Source: Acidimicrobiales bacterium (GTDB lineage: Bacteria; Actinomycetota; Acidimicrobiia; Acidimicrobiales; RAAP-2). Taken from it: DNA of 61,673 bases. Both the position numbers and the translations under genes were made by a program. The DNA is taken from positions 1-61,673 of the forward strand of contig JADGOI010000002.1 in the NCBI GenBank assembly GCA_017883075.1, written 5' to 3'. The notes below the pieces were generated by a model that worked only from the letters and a program-made list of their open reading frames with translations, was not told the DNA's origin and did not search any database. Below are positions 32,982 through 40,294 of this stretch, piece by piece (the stretch's first letter is position 1; each line of letters begins with the position of its first letter).

Positions 32982-33727
32982 CCCAGAGCCCTTCTCCGAC
33001 CATCGTCACCGTTGTCGGTGACATCCGGGCCGCTTGGTCGGATCGCTCGCACGGGGATCTGCGGTGGCGAACGGACGGGCATCGAGATGGGGGAGCACTC
33101 CGGAGGTTCGCCACTGAGGCGACCGGAAACCCTTCGGGCGGCCGACACCTCCATTACCTGCGACAGGTGCACGGAGCCGAGGTCCTGATCATCCATGAGA
33201 CCGGCGGCGCCGCTGCGGGTGATGACCACCGGGTCCGACCTGTCCCCGACGGGGACGGTATGGTGTCGGCGTCGCCTTCAGCGGGGTTGGCCATACTGAC
33301 CGCCGATTGCGCGTCAATCGCGTTGGGCAGTGAGGAAGGGGTGTTCGCGGCAGTCCACGCCGGGTGGCGAGGACTGCTCGGGGGAGTGATCGAGGTGGCC
33401 ACCGCGGCCATGCGTGATCTCGGCGCCACCGCGGTGCACGGGGCACTGGGCCCGACCATCCACGCCGAATGCTATGAATTCTCCGAGGATGATCTGGCCT
33501 CGGTCGCCGCCCGGTATGGCGACGGGATCCGCTCGGTGACCTCGGGTGGCCGCCCGGCATTGGACGTCCCCGCCGCCGTAGCTGCCGCCTTTGATGGTGC
33601 CAGTGTCTGTCCTGTTGCCGGAATCGATGTCTGCACCTGCTGTAGCGACAGGTACTTCTCGTACCGGGGCGGCCGCGATGATGGCCGCCAAGCGCTGGTT
33701 GTCTGGTCGATGGAGGAATCCCCCTGA
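32978..33727 (+). CDS. pgeF: laccase-domain protein PgeF/YfiH (peptidoglycan editing factor), probable CTG start
   Basis: The YfiH fold is clear: [20 protein letters not shown] and [13 protein letters not shown] hold the His-Cys-His metal/catalytic residues; [17 protein letters not shown] closes it. The family removes wrongly built wall precursors or acts on purine nucleosides. The track start GTG 33167 would delete about 60 conserved residues. The frame is open upstream to 32960 and contains no ATG, GTG or TTG before 33167. CTG 32978 overlaps the ftsZ stop (CTGA), exactly like the GTGA/ATGA junctions nearby, and gives 249 aa. ATC or ATT initiation cannot be excluded. Confidence 0.8.
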   Translation: MTQSPSPTIVTVVGDIRAAWSDRSHGDLRWRTDGHRDGGALRRFATEATGNPSGGRHLHYLRQVHGAEVLIIHETGGAAAGDDHRVRPVPDGDGMVSASPSAGLAILTADCASIALGSEEGVFAAVHAGWRGLLGGVIEVATAAMRDLGATAVHGALGPTIHAECYEFSEDDLASVAARYGDGIRSVTSGGRPALDVPAAVAAAFDGASVCPVAGIDVCTCCSDRYFSYRGGRDDGRQALVVWSMEESP

Positions 33728-33729
33728 TC

Positions 33730-34404
33730 ATGACGCCTCCCCAATTCGGCGCCGACCTCATCTCTGGCCGCCTGGCTGCCATTCGCCAAAGGATCTCGGC
33801 ATGTTCACCCGATCCTGCAGCCGTCACCGTGGTGGCCGTCACCAAAGGCTTTGGTGACGGCGCGGTCCGGGCGGCCCTGGCGGCCGACATCCTCGATATC
33901 GGGGAGAACTACGCCGATGAGTTGTTGGTGAAGTCGGCAGCGACGGAAGGAACTGAGCCCATCCCCAGGTGGCATTTTCTGGGCGCCATACAGCGCAACA
34001 AGGTTCCGCGCCTGGCACCCGTGGTGGCATGTTGGCAAGGGGTCAGCCGAGTGGAGGAAGGGCGAGCCATCGCCCGCCGGCGCCCCGGCGCGACCGTGCT
34101 CGTCCAGGTCGACATTGCCGGGCTTCCGGGACGGGGCGGTTGCGACCCCCAGGATGTGCCGGATCTGGTGTCGGGCCTGTGCGACGCGGGCCTCGATGTT
34201 GTCGGTCTGATGGCTGTTGGCCGGCCGGGGCCACCCGAGGGGTCCCGGCCGGGATTTCATCTGGTGGCATCAATGGCGGACCGACTTGACCTGCCTGTTC
34301 GTTCCATGGGGATGACCGATGATCTTGAAGTAGCGGTGGCTGAAGGCTCGACGATGGTACGCGTCGGACGGGGACTTTTCGGCGAACGACCGCCAAAGGG
34401 CTGA
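33730..34404 (+). CDS. PLP homeostasis protein YggS (PROSC family)
   Basis: Small PLP-binding fold-type III protein, 224 aa, involved in pyridoxal phosphate and amino acid balance. VAVTKGFGDGAVRAAL contains the PLP lysine; IGENYADELLVK, WHFLGAIQRNK and the C-terminal SMGMTDDLEVAVAEGSTMVRVGRGLFG are the family motifs. It is 2 nt after pgeF. The ftsZ-pgeF-yggS-sepF order is common in actinobacteria. Confidence 0.93.
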   Translation: MTPPQFGADLISGRLAAIRQRISACSPDPAAVTVVAVTKGFGDGAVRAALAADILDIGENYADELLVKSAATEGTEPIPRWHFLGAIQRNKVPRLAPVVACWQGVSRVEEGRAIARRRPGATVLVQVDIAGLPGRGGCDPQDVPDLVSGLCDAGLDVVGLMAVGRPGPPEGSRPGFHLVASMADRLDLPVRSMGMTDDLEVAVAEGSTMVRVGRGLFGERPPKG

Positions 34405-34465
34405 AGGAGCCCGGGTATCCACCTACCGGGTGAGACACGCACTACGCTGTCGGGCGGAGGGAAAG

Positions 34466-35023
34466 ATGGCAGCCTCATTTATGAAAAAGACGATGGCCTA
34501 TCTCGGTCTCGTCGATGACGATTATGACGACTATGACTACGACGAGCCCCGGGGGCCCGGGACGTTGAGTCGCGCCCCTCAGCGCCCCAGAAGGATGGAC
34601 GAGAGGGACGAGGCGCTGCCGGCGGTGGCGCCCAGCCGGATCCGGACCCTCTCGACGGAGGAGACGCCCGGTCCGGTTCCTGTGGCCCAGCAGCCGACGA
34701 TTGCGGCCCGCACGTCCTCGATCAGGCCCATGACCGCGGAGTCAGCAGGGGTCAAGGTCCAAGTGGTGGCGCCGAATCGCTTCGCCGATGCCCAGGAGAT
34801 TGCCAACCGGTTGATGAGTAACCTGCCGGTCATTGTGAACCTTCAAAATGGCGATCGCGACCTGCAGCGAAGGATGATCGATTTCTGCAGCGGCGTCACC
34901 TATGCGTTGGCGGGTGGCATGGAACGGGTGGCCGACGAAGTGTTCCTGCTGACGCCTTCAAACGTCAAAGTGTCGGACGAGGAGCGGCAGCGCCTCACCG
35001 AGCGCGGCCTGGTCAACCCCTGA
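34466..35023 (+). CDS. sepF: cell division protein SepF
   Basis: Membrane-binding partner of FtsZ that replaces FtsA. The N-terminal amphipathic helix (MAASFMKKTMAYLGLVDDD) is followed by an acidic Tyr/Asp-rich stretch, a disordered linker and the dimeric core (KVQVVAPNRFADAQEIANRLMSNLPVIVNLQNGDRDLQRRMIDFCSGVTYALAGGMERVADEVFLLTPSNV). ATG 34466 has GGAGGGAAAG upstream and gives 185 aa; the track start at 34430 is less likely. Confidence 0.96.
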   Translation: MAASFMKKTMAYLGLVDDDYDDYDYDEPRGPGTLSRAPQRPRRMDERDEALPAVAPSRIRTLSTEETPGPVPVAQQPTIAARTSSIRPMTAESAGVKVQVVAPNRFADAQEIANRLMSNLPVIVNLQNGDRDLQRRMIDFCSGVTYALAGGMERVADEVFLLTPSNVKVSDEERQRLTERGLVNP

Positions 35024-35070
35024 TCGAGAACCAGTCGGCTGGCGACCTCGCCGAGAGGCTCTAGGCGGTC

Positions 35071-35331
35071 ATGTTGAGGTTCGTCGGATATGTCCTTCAG
35101 CTCTATGTGGTGGTCTTGATCGCGTACTCCCTCCTGAGTTGGGTACAGCCCTCATATGATTCACCCATTCGGAGCATTCAGCGCGGGCTCGCCACGGTGT
35201 GCGATCCGGTTCTCAACCTGGTGCGACGGGTCATTCCTACCGCCCGGATCGGTGGGGTCGGGCTGGATCTGTCGGTCCTGATCGTCATCATCGTCATCGA
35301 GGTCGTGCTGCTCCCGCTGGTTCTTGGTTAA
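35071..35331 (+). CDS. YggT family membrane protein
   Basis: 86 aa with two helices (VGYVLQLYVVVLIAYSLLSWV and LDLSVLIVIIVIEVVLLPLVL) around the YggT motif DPVLNLVRRVIPTARIGGVGLDLS. It is usually found between sepF and divIVA, and some members help in osmotic tolerance or division. Role here is inferred only from position. Confidence 0.92.
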   Translation: MLRFVGYVLQLYVVVLIAYSLLSWVQPSYDSPIRSIQRGLATVCDPVLNLVRRVIPTARIGGVGLDLSVLIVIIVIEVVLLPLVLG

Positions 35332-35415
35332 CCCGGGCATCAGGTGAATGACCATGTCCGGGAAGCGACTCCGAACCAGGGAGGGGCTATCCACGGGCGG
35401 TGCGTCCGGCGCCAC

Positions 35416-35421
35416 TAACAT
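35416..35421 (+). promoter_or_regulatory. -10 element TAACAT of leaderless divIVA promoter
   Basis: TAACAT ends 7 nt before the ATG at 35429. It supports the start at 35429 rather than the track start at 35348. Confidence 0.6.
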
Positions 35422-35428
35422 GCTCAGC

Positions 35429-36178
35429 ATGGCTTCATCACAATCTGCCCTTGATTCGCTACGGACCGTCGAGTTCCGTGAGACCCTCAAGGGGTATCAC
35501 CGGGATGACGTGGACGAATACCTGGAGAAGGCCGCGGTCGAAGCCGAAGGCCTTCAGGAGCAGCTGCGGCAGACGAGTGAGCGCCTCCGGCAGGCGGGAG
35601 AACGCATCTCCCAGTTGGAGGCATCGGCAGAGCAACGGCCGGCTCCCGCCGCGGTCGGTGCCGACGTGGCCGACGACACGCTGAAGCGCACCCTTCTCCT
35701 GGCGCAGAAATTTGTGGACGAGACAAAGGCGGATGCTGAGGCGCAGGCTGCGAGGCTGTTGGCCGAGGCCGAGACCCATGCCCGAAGCGTTCGGGCCAAT
35801 GCCGAGTCGAATGTCGCGCAAATCACTTCCGACGCTGAGCGGCGGCTACGTGCTGAAGTCATCCGCCTCGAGGGAATCAGGGTTCAGCTCTCCGGAGATG
35901 TCGAGGCCATGGCCCGCCATCTCGAGGCGGAGCGTCAGCGACTGAGGGCGGCACTCACCGAGGTCATCAAGTGGGTCGACGACAACGTGCAGCCGGCTGC
36001 AGCCTTGGCCGGGCGACCCGGTGGCGGGAGCGGCCAGGCATCGGGTGGGAACGCCGAGCGCCCGACACAAGGGTCGGCCTCGGGCCAGCCCAGGCCACCG
36101 GCAGCGGGTACCAATCAACCGGACGGTGCGAGGAACATGCCGAAGACGGGCCAAGCAGCTCAGGCTCGCCCGAACTGA
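35429..36178 (+). CDS. divIVA: DivIVA/Wag31-type polar growth and division protein
   Basis: 249 aa from ATG 35429. The lipid-binding N-terminus is LDSLRTVEFRETLKGYHRDDVDEYLEKAA. Two coiled-coil segments follow (about residues 30-65 and 80-170), with a Pro/Ala gap between them. The C-terminus is a disordered Gly/Gln/Pro tail. DivIVA senses curved membrane and recruits wall synthesis at poles and septa in actinobacteria. The leaderless -10 suggests its own promoter. Confidence 0.92.
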   Translation: MASSQSALDSLRTVEFRETLKGYHRDDVDEYLEKAAVEAEGLQEQLRQTSERLRQAGERISQLEASAEQRPAPAAVGADVADDTLKRTLLLAQKFVDETKADAEAQAARLLAEAETHARSVRANAESNVAQITSDAERRLRAEVIRLEGIRVQLSGDVEAMARHLEAERQRLRAALTEVIKWVDDNVQPAAALAGRPGGGSGQASGGNAERPTQGSASGQPRPPAAGTNQPDGARNMPKTGQAAQARPN

Positions 36179-36507
36179 GCGGATGATTGACCGGTGTGGC
36201 CCGCCGGACTCTCTCTGCCACGCTGAATTTCGAAGCGGCTGGGTTCTAGATATACGCCTGTGCTGGTGTCGGCCTTGGGGGGTTTCGAGTTCTCGTGATG
36301 CGGCAAATAATGGCTCTCGCTCCTGACGTGGGATGGAGATGGCTATTCTCCCGCTAGGGTGCCCGGCACGGCATGTGGATACTCGGATTGCCGGAGGCAG
36401 CAGGGCACGGTATCGTCACCCGCTCATCACGACGTAGTTCTACTTGTTCTTATTGGGTCCAATCGGGCTCATGGCGGATGCGACCGGTCCCTTAGGAGGT
36501 TGAAGCA
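36179..36507 (+). other. divIVA-dksA intergenic region
   Basis: 329 nt with no convincing gene; frames on both strands are short and compositionally odd. It contains the promoter at 36388-36416 and the site AGGAGG at 36495-36500 before the dksA-like gene. The stretch is more AT-rich than its surroundings. Confidence 0.55.
36388..36416 (+). promoter_or_regulatory. promoter of dksA-like gene (TTGCCG-N17-TATCGT)
   Basis: TTGCCG at 36388-36393 and TATCGT at 36411-36416 are 17 nt apart. TATCGT is the same -10 hexamer as at ftsZ. It would give an untranslated leader of about 85 nt ending in AGGAGG. Confidence 0.65.
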
Positions 36508-37146
36508 ATGACAACAAAGAAGCGGGCGCCATTGGTGCAAGCAGCGCCGGCGCGTAAGGGAGCCAAGAAGGTCGTCCCGGCCAAGAAGGTCGCCCCGGCC
36601 AAGAAGGTCGCCCCGGCCAAGAAGGTCGCCCCGAAGGTCGCTCCGGCCAAGAAGGTCGTCCCGGCCAAGAAGGTTGTCCCGAAGGCGGCTCCGGCCAAGA
36701 AGGTCGTCCCCGCCAAGAAGGTCGCTCCCACTATCCCTCCTGCGCCAAAGAGGCCGACGGTAGGTCCCTATGCCAAGGAGCCCAAGTTTCTTGATGAACA
36801 GCGGGCGTTGCTCTTGGAAGAGCGCATCGTTTGCCAGGGTCAGGCTGAGGACTTGCGAGCCGAAGCCGACTCGCTGGCTGAGGAACGTGAGCCCGGCGAC
36901 GTACAGTTTGATGCCGAAGGTGGCGAAGGGGGAACGGCAGCTGTCGACCGCGAGCGCGACCTGGCCCTCTCGGCCCAGGCCCTGGCTGCAGTGGAAGAGA
37001 TCGATGATGCACTCGAGCGAATCACCCGAAAGACCTATGGCACCTGCGAACGGTGTTACCAGTCCATTCCCAAGGCTCGACTCCGTGCGCTTGCCTTTGC
37101 CCGGCTGTGTGTGGCCTGCAAGAGCGGGGGGCTGTCGCGACGCTGA
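36508..37146 (+). CDS. DksA/TraR-type zinc-finger protein with lysine/proline repeat tail
   Basis: 212 aa. The first 75 residues are histone-like repeats of PAKKV(A/V) and are strongly basic. The second half is a DksA/TraR domain: a helical hairpin (LDEQRALLLEERIVCQGQAEDLRAEADSLAEEREPGD...) with alternating heptads, then a four-cysteine finger CERCYQSIPKARLRALAFARLCVAC. DksA-type proteins bind RNA polymerase through the secondary channel. The tail could bind DNA or RNA. Placed between divIVA and lspA with its own promoter and a strong AGGAGG site. The function is not established. Confidence 0.85.
   Translation: MTTKKRAPLVQAAPARKGAKKVVPAKKVAPAKKVAPAKKVAPKVAPAKKVVPAKKVVPKAAPAKKVVPAKKVAPTIPPAPKRPTVGPYAKEPKFLDEQRALLLEERIVCQGQAEDLRAEADSLAEEREPGDVQFDAEGGEGGTAAVDRERDLALSAQALAAVEEIDDALERITRKTYGTCERCYQSIPKARLRALAFARLCVACKSGGLSRR
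36559..36726 (+). repeat. tandem 18-bp coding repeat (GCCCCGGCCAAGAAGGTC)
   Basis: About nine imperfect units of GTC(G/C)(C/T)CCCGGCCAAGAAG-type sequence encode PAKKVV/PAKKVA. Near-identical DNA suggests recent slippage or gene conversion. It is coding and not a CRISPR array. Confidence 0.85.
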
Positions 37147-37181
37147 CCGGCACCACCGAATCGAACACGGTTCGACGGGTC

Positions 37182-37646
37182 GTGCCAGCTGGCGCACCCC
37201 TCCGATTAGTGAGTGCCGTGTCAGTTGCCGCCCTGGTGGTACTGGTGGATCAGTTGACCAAGCGTTGGGCTCTCGACCGCTTGACTCGCGGGTCGATCCA
37301 TGTGATCGGGACCCTCGACCTCGGGCTGACCCGGAACACCGGTTCGGCGTTCAGCCTGTTTCAGGGGTTTGCCGCGGTACTGGTGGCGGTGGCGGTGGTC
37401 CTGGTGGGCGGGCTGCTGATGATGGTCTATCGAGCGCCGTCACTGTCCCGCGCTGCTGTATGCGGGTTGATCATCGGAGGAGCCATCGGCAACTTGTCCG
37501 ATCGTATGTTCCGTAGCGAACACGGCGCCGTGGTCGACTTCATCGATCTCCACTTCTGGCCGACGTTCAACGTGGCTGATGCATGCATTGTGATTGGTTG
37601 TCTGCTGCTGGCGCTCTCCCTCTTACGCAGGGCTCCCGGATCGTGA
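37182..37646 (+). CDS. lspA: lipoprotein signal peptidase
   Basis: Aspartyl protease of the membrane that cleaves signal peptides from prolipoproteins. Four helices; LGLTRNTGSAFSLF, GLIIGGAIGNLSDRMF (first catalytic Asp) and VVDFIDLHFWPTFNVADACIVIG (second catalytic Asp) are intact. GTG 37182 gives 154 aa, the usual size. The track start at 37053 is inside the dksA-like gene. A CTG at 37143 overlaps the stop of that gene (CTGA) and could instead be used. The stop overlaps rluD. Confidence 0.93.
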   Translation: MPAGAPLRLVSAVSVAALVVLVDQLTKRWALDRLTRGSIHVIGTLDLGLTRNTGSAFSLFQGFAAVLVAVAVVLVGGLLMMVYRAPSLSRAAVCGLIIGGAIGNLSDRMFRSEHGAVVDFIDLHFWPTFNVADACIVIGCLLLALSLLRRAPGS

Positions 37647-38584
37647 GCGATCTGTCCCTATCGGTGCCCTCGTCGCTCGACGGGGTGCGGGTGGATCGAG
37701 CGGTAGCGTTATTGGCAGATATCTCCCGTTCCGCCGTCGACGGGCTGATAGAGGGTGGTTGGGTGCAGGTGGATGGTGTGACCGTCCATGCTCGGAGCCG
37801 CCCACTCCGGGAGGGGGAGCTCCTGGCCGTGGAGCTTGGTGAGGAGGAAGTGGTTCCTCCTCCTCAAGCTGATGAGTCTGTGGTATTCGGCGTCGTGTAC
37901 GCCGATGCCGACATCGTCGTTGTGGACAAACCTGCCGGCTTGGTTGTTCACCCGGGCGCTGGGCATCAAACCGGCACCTTGGTAAATGGTTTGCTTTCCC
38001 GATTCCCCGACATGGCTACGTTGGCAGATGAGGTGGGCGCCGATCCTGAACGTCCCGGGATCGTGCACCGCCTCGATCGCGGCACGTCGGGCCTACTGGT
38101 GGTGGCGCGGAACGCCAACGCCTACCGCTCGTTGGTGGCGCAGCTGGGTGGGCGCACGGTGTCCCGTCGATACCGTGCCTTGGTGTTGGGTGAGGTCGAT
38201 GGTGAGTCGGGGGTCGTGGACGCACCCATCGGTCGGTCGATCACGTCGCCCACGCGAATGGCGGTCTCGCGCAAAGGAAAAGAGGCCCGGACCCGGTATC
38301 GGGTCGAACAGAGATTCACCGAGCCGGTCCCGGCCACGCTGCTGGAGGTGACGCTCGAAACGGGCCGGACCCACCAAATCCGGGTTCACCTATCGGCGAT
38401 CGGCCATCCGGTGGTGGGTGACGGGGTCTACGACCGAGGTCGAACGTTGCCAGGGGTTACGGTCAGCCGACCGTTTCTCCACGCCTATGCCCTGGCCTTC
38501 GACCACCCGGTGACCGGGGAGCGGATGGAGTGGTCATCGCCACTCCCTGCTGATCTCAGGGCAGAACTCGAACGCCTTTCGTAG
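37643..38584 (+). CDS. rluD: 23S rRNA pseudouridine synthase, RluD family
   Basis: N-terminal S4 RNA-binding domain (VRVDRAVALLADISRSAVDGLIEGGWVQVDGVTV). The catalytic domain has VVDKPAGLVVHPGAGHQTGTLVNGLL and HRLDRGTSGLLVVARN, with the catalytic Asp in RLDRGTSG. ETGRTHQIRVHLSAIGHPVVGDGVYD is the conserved C-terminal motif. GTG 37643 overlaps the lspA stop and gives 313 aa. Exact uridine targets (1911/1915/1917 in E. coli) are inferred from the family. Confidence 0.92.
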   Translation: MSDLSLSVPSSLDGVRVDRAVALLADISRSAVDGLIEGGWVQVDGVTVHARSRPLREGELLAVELGEEEVVPPPQADESVVFGVVYADADIVVVDKPAGLVVHPGAGHQTGTLVNGLLSRFPDMATLADEVGADPERPGIVHRLDRGTSGLLVVARNANAYRSLVAQLGGRTVSRRYRALVLGEVDGESGVVDAPIGRSITSPTRMAVSRKGKEARTRYRVEQRFTEPVPATLLEVTLETGRTHQIRVHLSAIGHPVVGDGVYDRGRTLPGVTVSRPFLHAYALAFDHPVTGERMEWSSPLPADLRAELERLS

Positions 38585-38624
38585 TGACGGAAACCGGCGA
38601 ATCCTTCTCGCCGGTTTCCGTCAC
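38584..38624. terminator. bidirectional hairpin terminator between rluD and the sigma gene
   Basis: A perfect 17-bp stem, GTGACGGAAACCGGCGA and its complement, encloses a 7-nt loop (ATCCTTC). It starts on the last base of the rluD stop, and the convergent sigma gene stops 3 nt beyond. No U-tract on either side, as often in high-GC actinobacteria. Confidence 0.88.
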
Positions 38625-38626
38625 CG

Positions 38627-39559
38627 TCAGGCGGCTTCGTGAGCCGCCTCGAGAGCCTCGCTGTCGGCCAGGATCCCCAGAGCCTCGGATTCGGCTTGGC
38701 GTACCTTTCGGACACCCACTCCGAGCCGTTCCGCTGTGGTCTGGAGCGATGCGGGCTCAGAGCCATCGAATCCAAACCGATTGCGGATGACCGCTCGCTG
38801 CAAGTCGGTGAGCCGGTCCACGGCGTTGCGCACCATGCCGAACGTGAGCTCCGAGGCGACCTCGTCTTCGAACTCGTTGCTGTCGGTCGACACCAGATCG
38901 CCCAGCGTGGAGGTCGAGTCGGCAGTGGCCGGCTGGTCCAGGCTGGCCACCACCCGGGCGACCCGGGTGAGGTCGGCCCGCATGTCGACGGTGGTATTGG
39001 TGGCATCGTCCAACTCGGCGTCAGTAGGCGGACGCTGGAGTTGATGGGTGAGTTCCCAAGTGGCCGCCTCAACCAACTGATTGCGCTCGGCTACCTCCAT
39101 CGGAAGGCGAATGGTCCGACCGTGCTGTTGGACGGCTCGCTGTAGGGCTTGGCGGATCCACCAGGTGGCGTAGGTGGAGAATCGGAAGCCGCGCTCCCAG
39201 TCGAACTTGTCGACTGCTCGCATCAGACCGAAGGTGCCCTCTTGGATGAGATCAGGAAGGTCGACCCCACGGTCCTGATATCGCCGCGCCCAGTGGATGA
39301 CCAGGCGCAAGTTGGCGGCCGCCATCTCGCGGCGGGCATCCTCATCGCTGGCCGCCACCCGTTTGGCCAACTCGGTCTGCGCCTCATGGTCGGGAAGGGG
39401 GTGATGGTCAAGATCGCGGAGGAAGAGGCCCAGGCTGTCTGCGTCCGCCCCGCGGCTCCGGGCCACGTTGGCCGAGGTGGTGGCGCGCGCCTCCCCCGTC
39501 CCGGACGGGGCGCTCGTCTTAGCCTGACCTTTGTTGGTCGTCAACGTGCGGGTTGTCAT
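38627..39559 (-). CDS. group 2 sigma-70 family RNA polymerase sigma factor
   Basis: 310 aa from ATG 39559; the track start at 39691 adds an unlikely leader. A Thr/Ala-rich N-terminus is followed by region 1.2 (ADSLGLFLRDLDHHPLPDHEAQTELAKRV) and region 2 (AAANLRLVIHWARRYQDRGVDLPDLIQEGTFGLMRAVDKFDWERGFRFSTYATWWIRQALQRAV). Regions 3 and 4 follow (VDRLTDLQRAVIRNRFGFDGSEPASLQTTAERLGVGVRKVRQAESEALGIL). Region 2.4 is close to a housekeeping sigma, so it probably reads similar promoters. No anti-sigma gene is adjacent. Confidence 0.93.
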   Translation of the reverse strand: MTTRTLTTNKGQAKTSAPSGTGEARATTSANVARSRGADADSLGLFLRDLDHHPLPDHEAQTELAKRVAASDEDARREMAAANLRLVIHWARRYQDRGVDLPDLIQEGTFGLMRAVDKFDWERGFRFSTYATWWIRQALQRAVQQHGRTIRLPMEVAERNQLVEAATWELTHQLQRPPTDAELDDATNTTVDMRADLTRVARVVASLDQPATADSTSTLGDLVSTDSNEFEDEVASELTFGMVRNAVDRLTDLQRAVIRNRFGFDGSEPASLQTTAERLGVGVRKVRQAESEALGILADSEALEAAHEAA

Positions 39560-39718
39560 GCCTGGTTTCACCCTTCTGATGTCGGTTGCACTAGTCTCAA
39601 CGCCCGGGAAGCGCCGGGCATTCCTGCCATGGCATAGCGCATGCGATTGTCTCGGTGGAATAGCTACCCGTTTCCCGGCCTGTTTGCACACCTACGTCGG
39701 AAATGGTCGGTCAGCACA

Positions 39719-40294
39719 ATGAGCTACCAGGATAATCGGTGTTTCATCGTACGTCACGGTGAAACCGAGTGGAGCCTCCATCAACGGCATACCGGGCGGA
39801 CCGACCTGCCCCTCTTGCCCACAGGAATGGTTCAGGCCCAAGCGCTGCAGACACCGCTGTCCGCCCATGAGTTCCGCTCGGTCCTGACCAGCCCACTGGC
39901 CCGGGCCAGGGAAACCTGTCGGCTCGCCGGGCTGGGGGACAAGGCGGAAATTGAACCTGATCTTGCCGAGTGGGACTACGGCTCCTTGGAAGGGATGACG
40001 ACGGCCGAGATCCTGAGGGAGAGGCCACAATGGGATCTCTTCACCGATGGCGCTCCGGGTGGCGAGACGGTTCAGGAGGTGGCGGCCCGGGTCGTCCAAG
40101 TCATCGAGCGGATCCGGGCCACCGATGGCGACGTGGTGTGTTTCGCCCACGGCCACGTACTTCGGGTGTTGGCCGCATGCTGGCTTGGCCTCGACCCGGG
40201 GGAAGGGAGGTGCTTCGCCCTCGATCCGGCCTCCATCAGCATCCTGGGCTGGGAGCGCGCCAGTCCTGTGGTCGTGCGCTGGAATCTCAATTGA
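39719..40294 (+). CDS. histidine phosphatase family protein (phosphoglycerate mutase-like)
   Basis: 191 aa. The catalytic FIVRHGETEWSLHQRHTGRTDLPL (RHG) and the second His in CFAHGHVLRVLAACW mark a branch 1 histidine phosphatase. LTSPLARARETC and EPDLAEWDYGSLEGMTTAEI are also typical. The true substrate is unknown; relatives include phosphoglycerate mutase and cobalamin phosphatases. ATG 39719 is chosen over the track start at 39641. Divergent from the sigma gene; its 3' end overlaps the convergent channel-like gene by 8 nt. Confidence 0.88.
   Translation: MSYQDNRCFIVRHGETEWSLHQRHTGRTDLPLLPTGMVQAQALQTPLSAHEFRSVLTSPLARARETCRLAGLGDKAEIEPDLAEWDYGSLEGMTTAEILRERPQWDLFTDGAPGGETVQEVAARVVQVIERIRATDGDVVCFAHGHVLRVLAACWLGLDPGEGRCFALDPASISILGWERASPVVVRWNLN

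Noticed and set aside
33167-33727. GTG 33167 as the pgeF start
   Set aside because: It removes the conserved N-terminal part of the YfiH fold, and the frame upstream continues with family-like sequence.
36559-36726. Possible CRISPR-like array from regular repeats
   Set aside because: Units are contiguous, in frame and encode PAKKV; there are no spacers.
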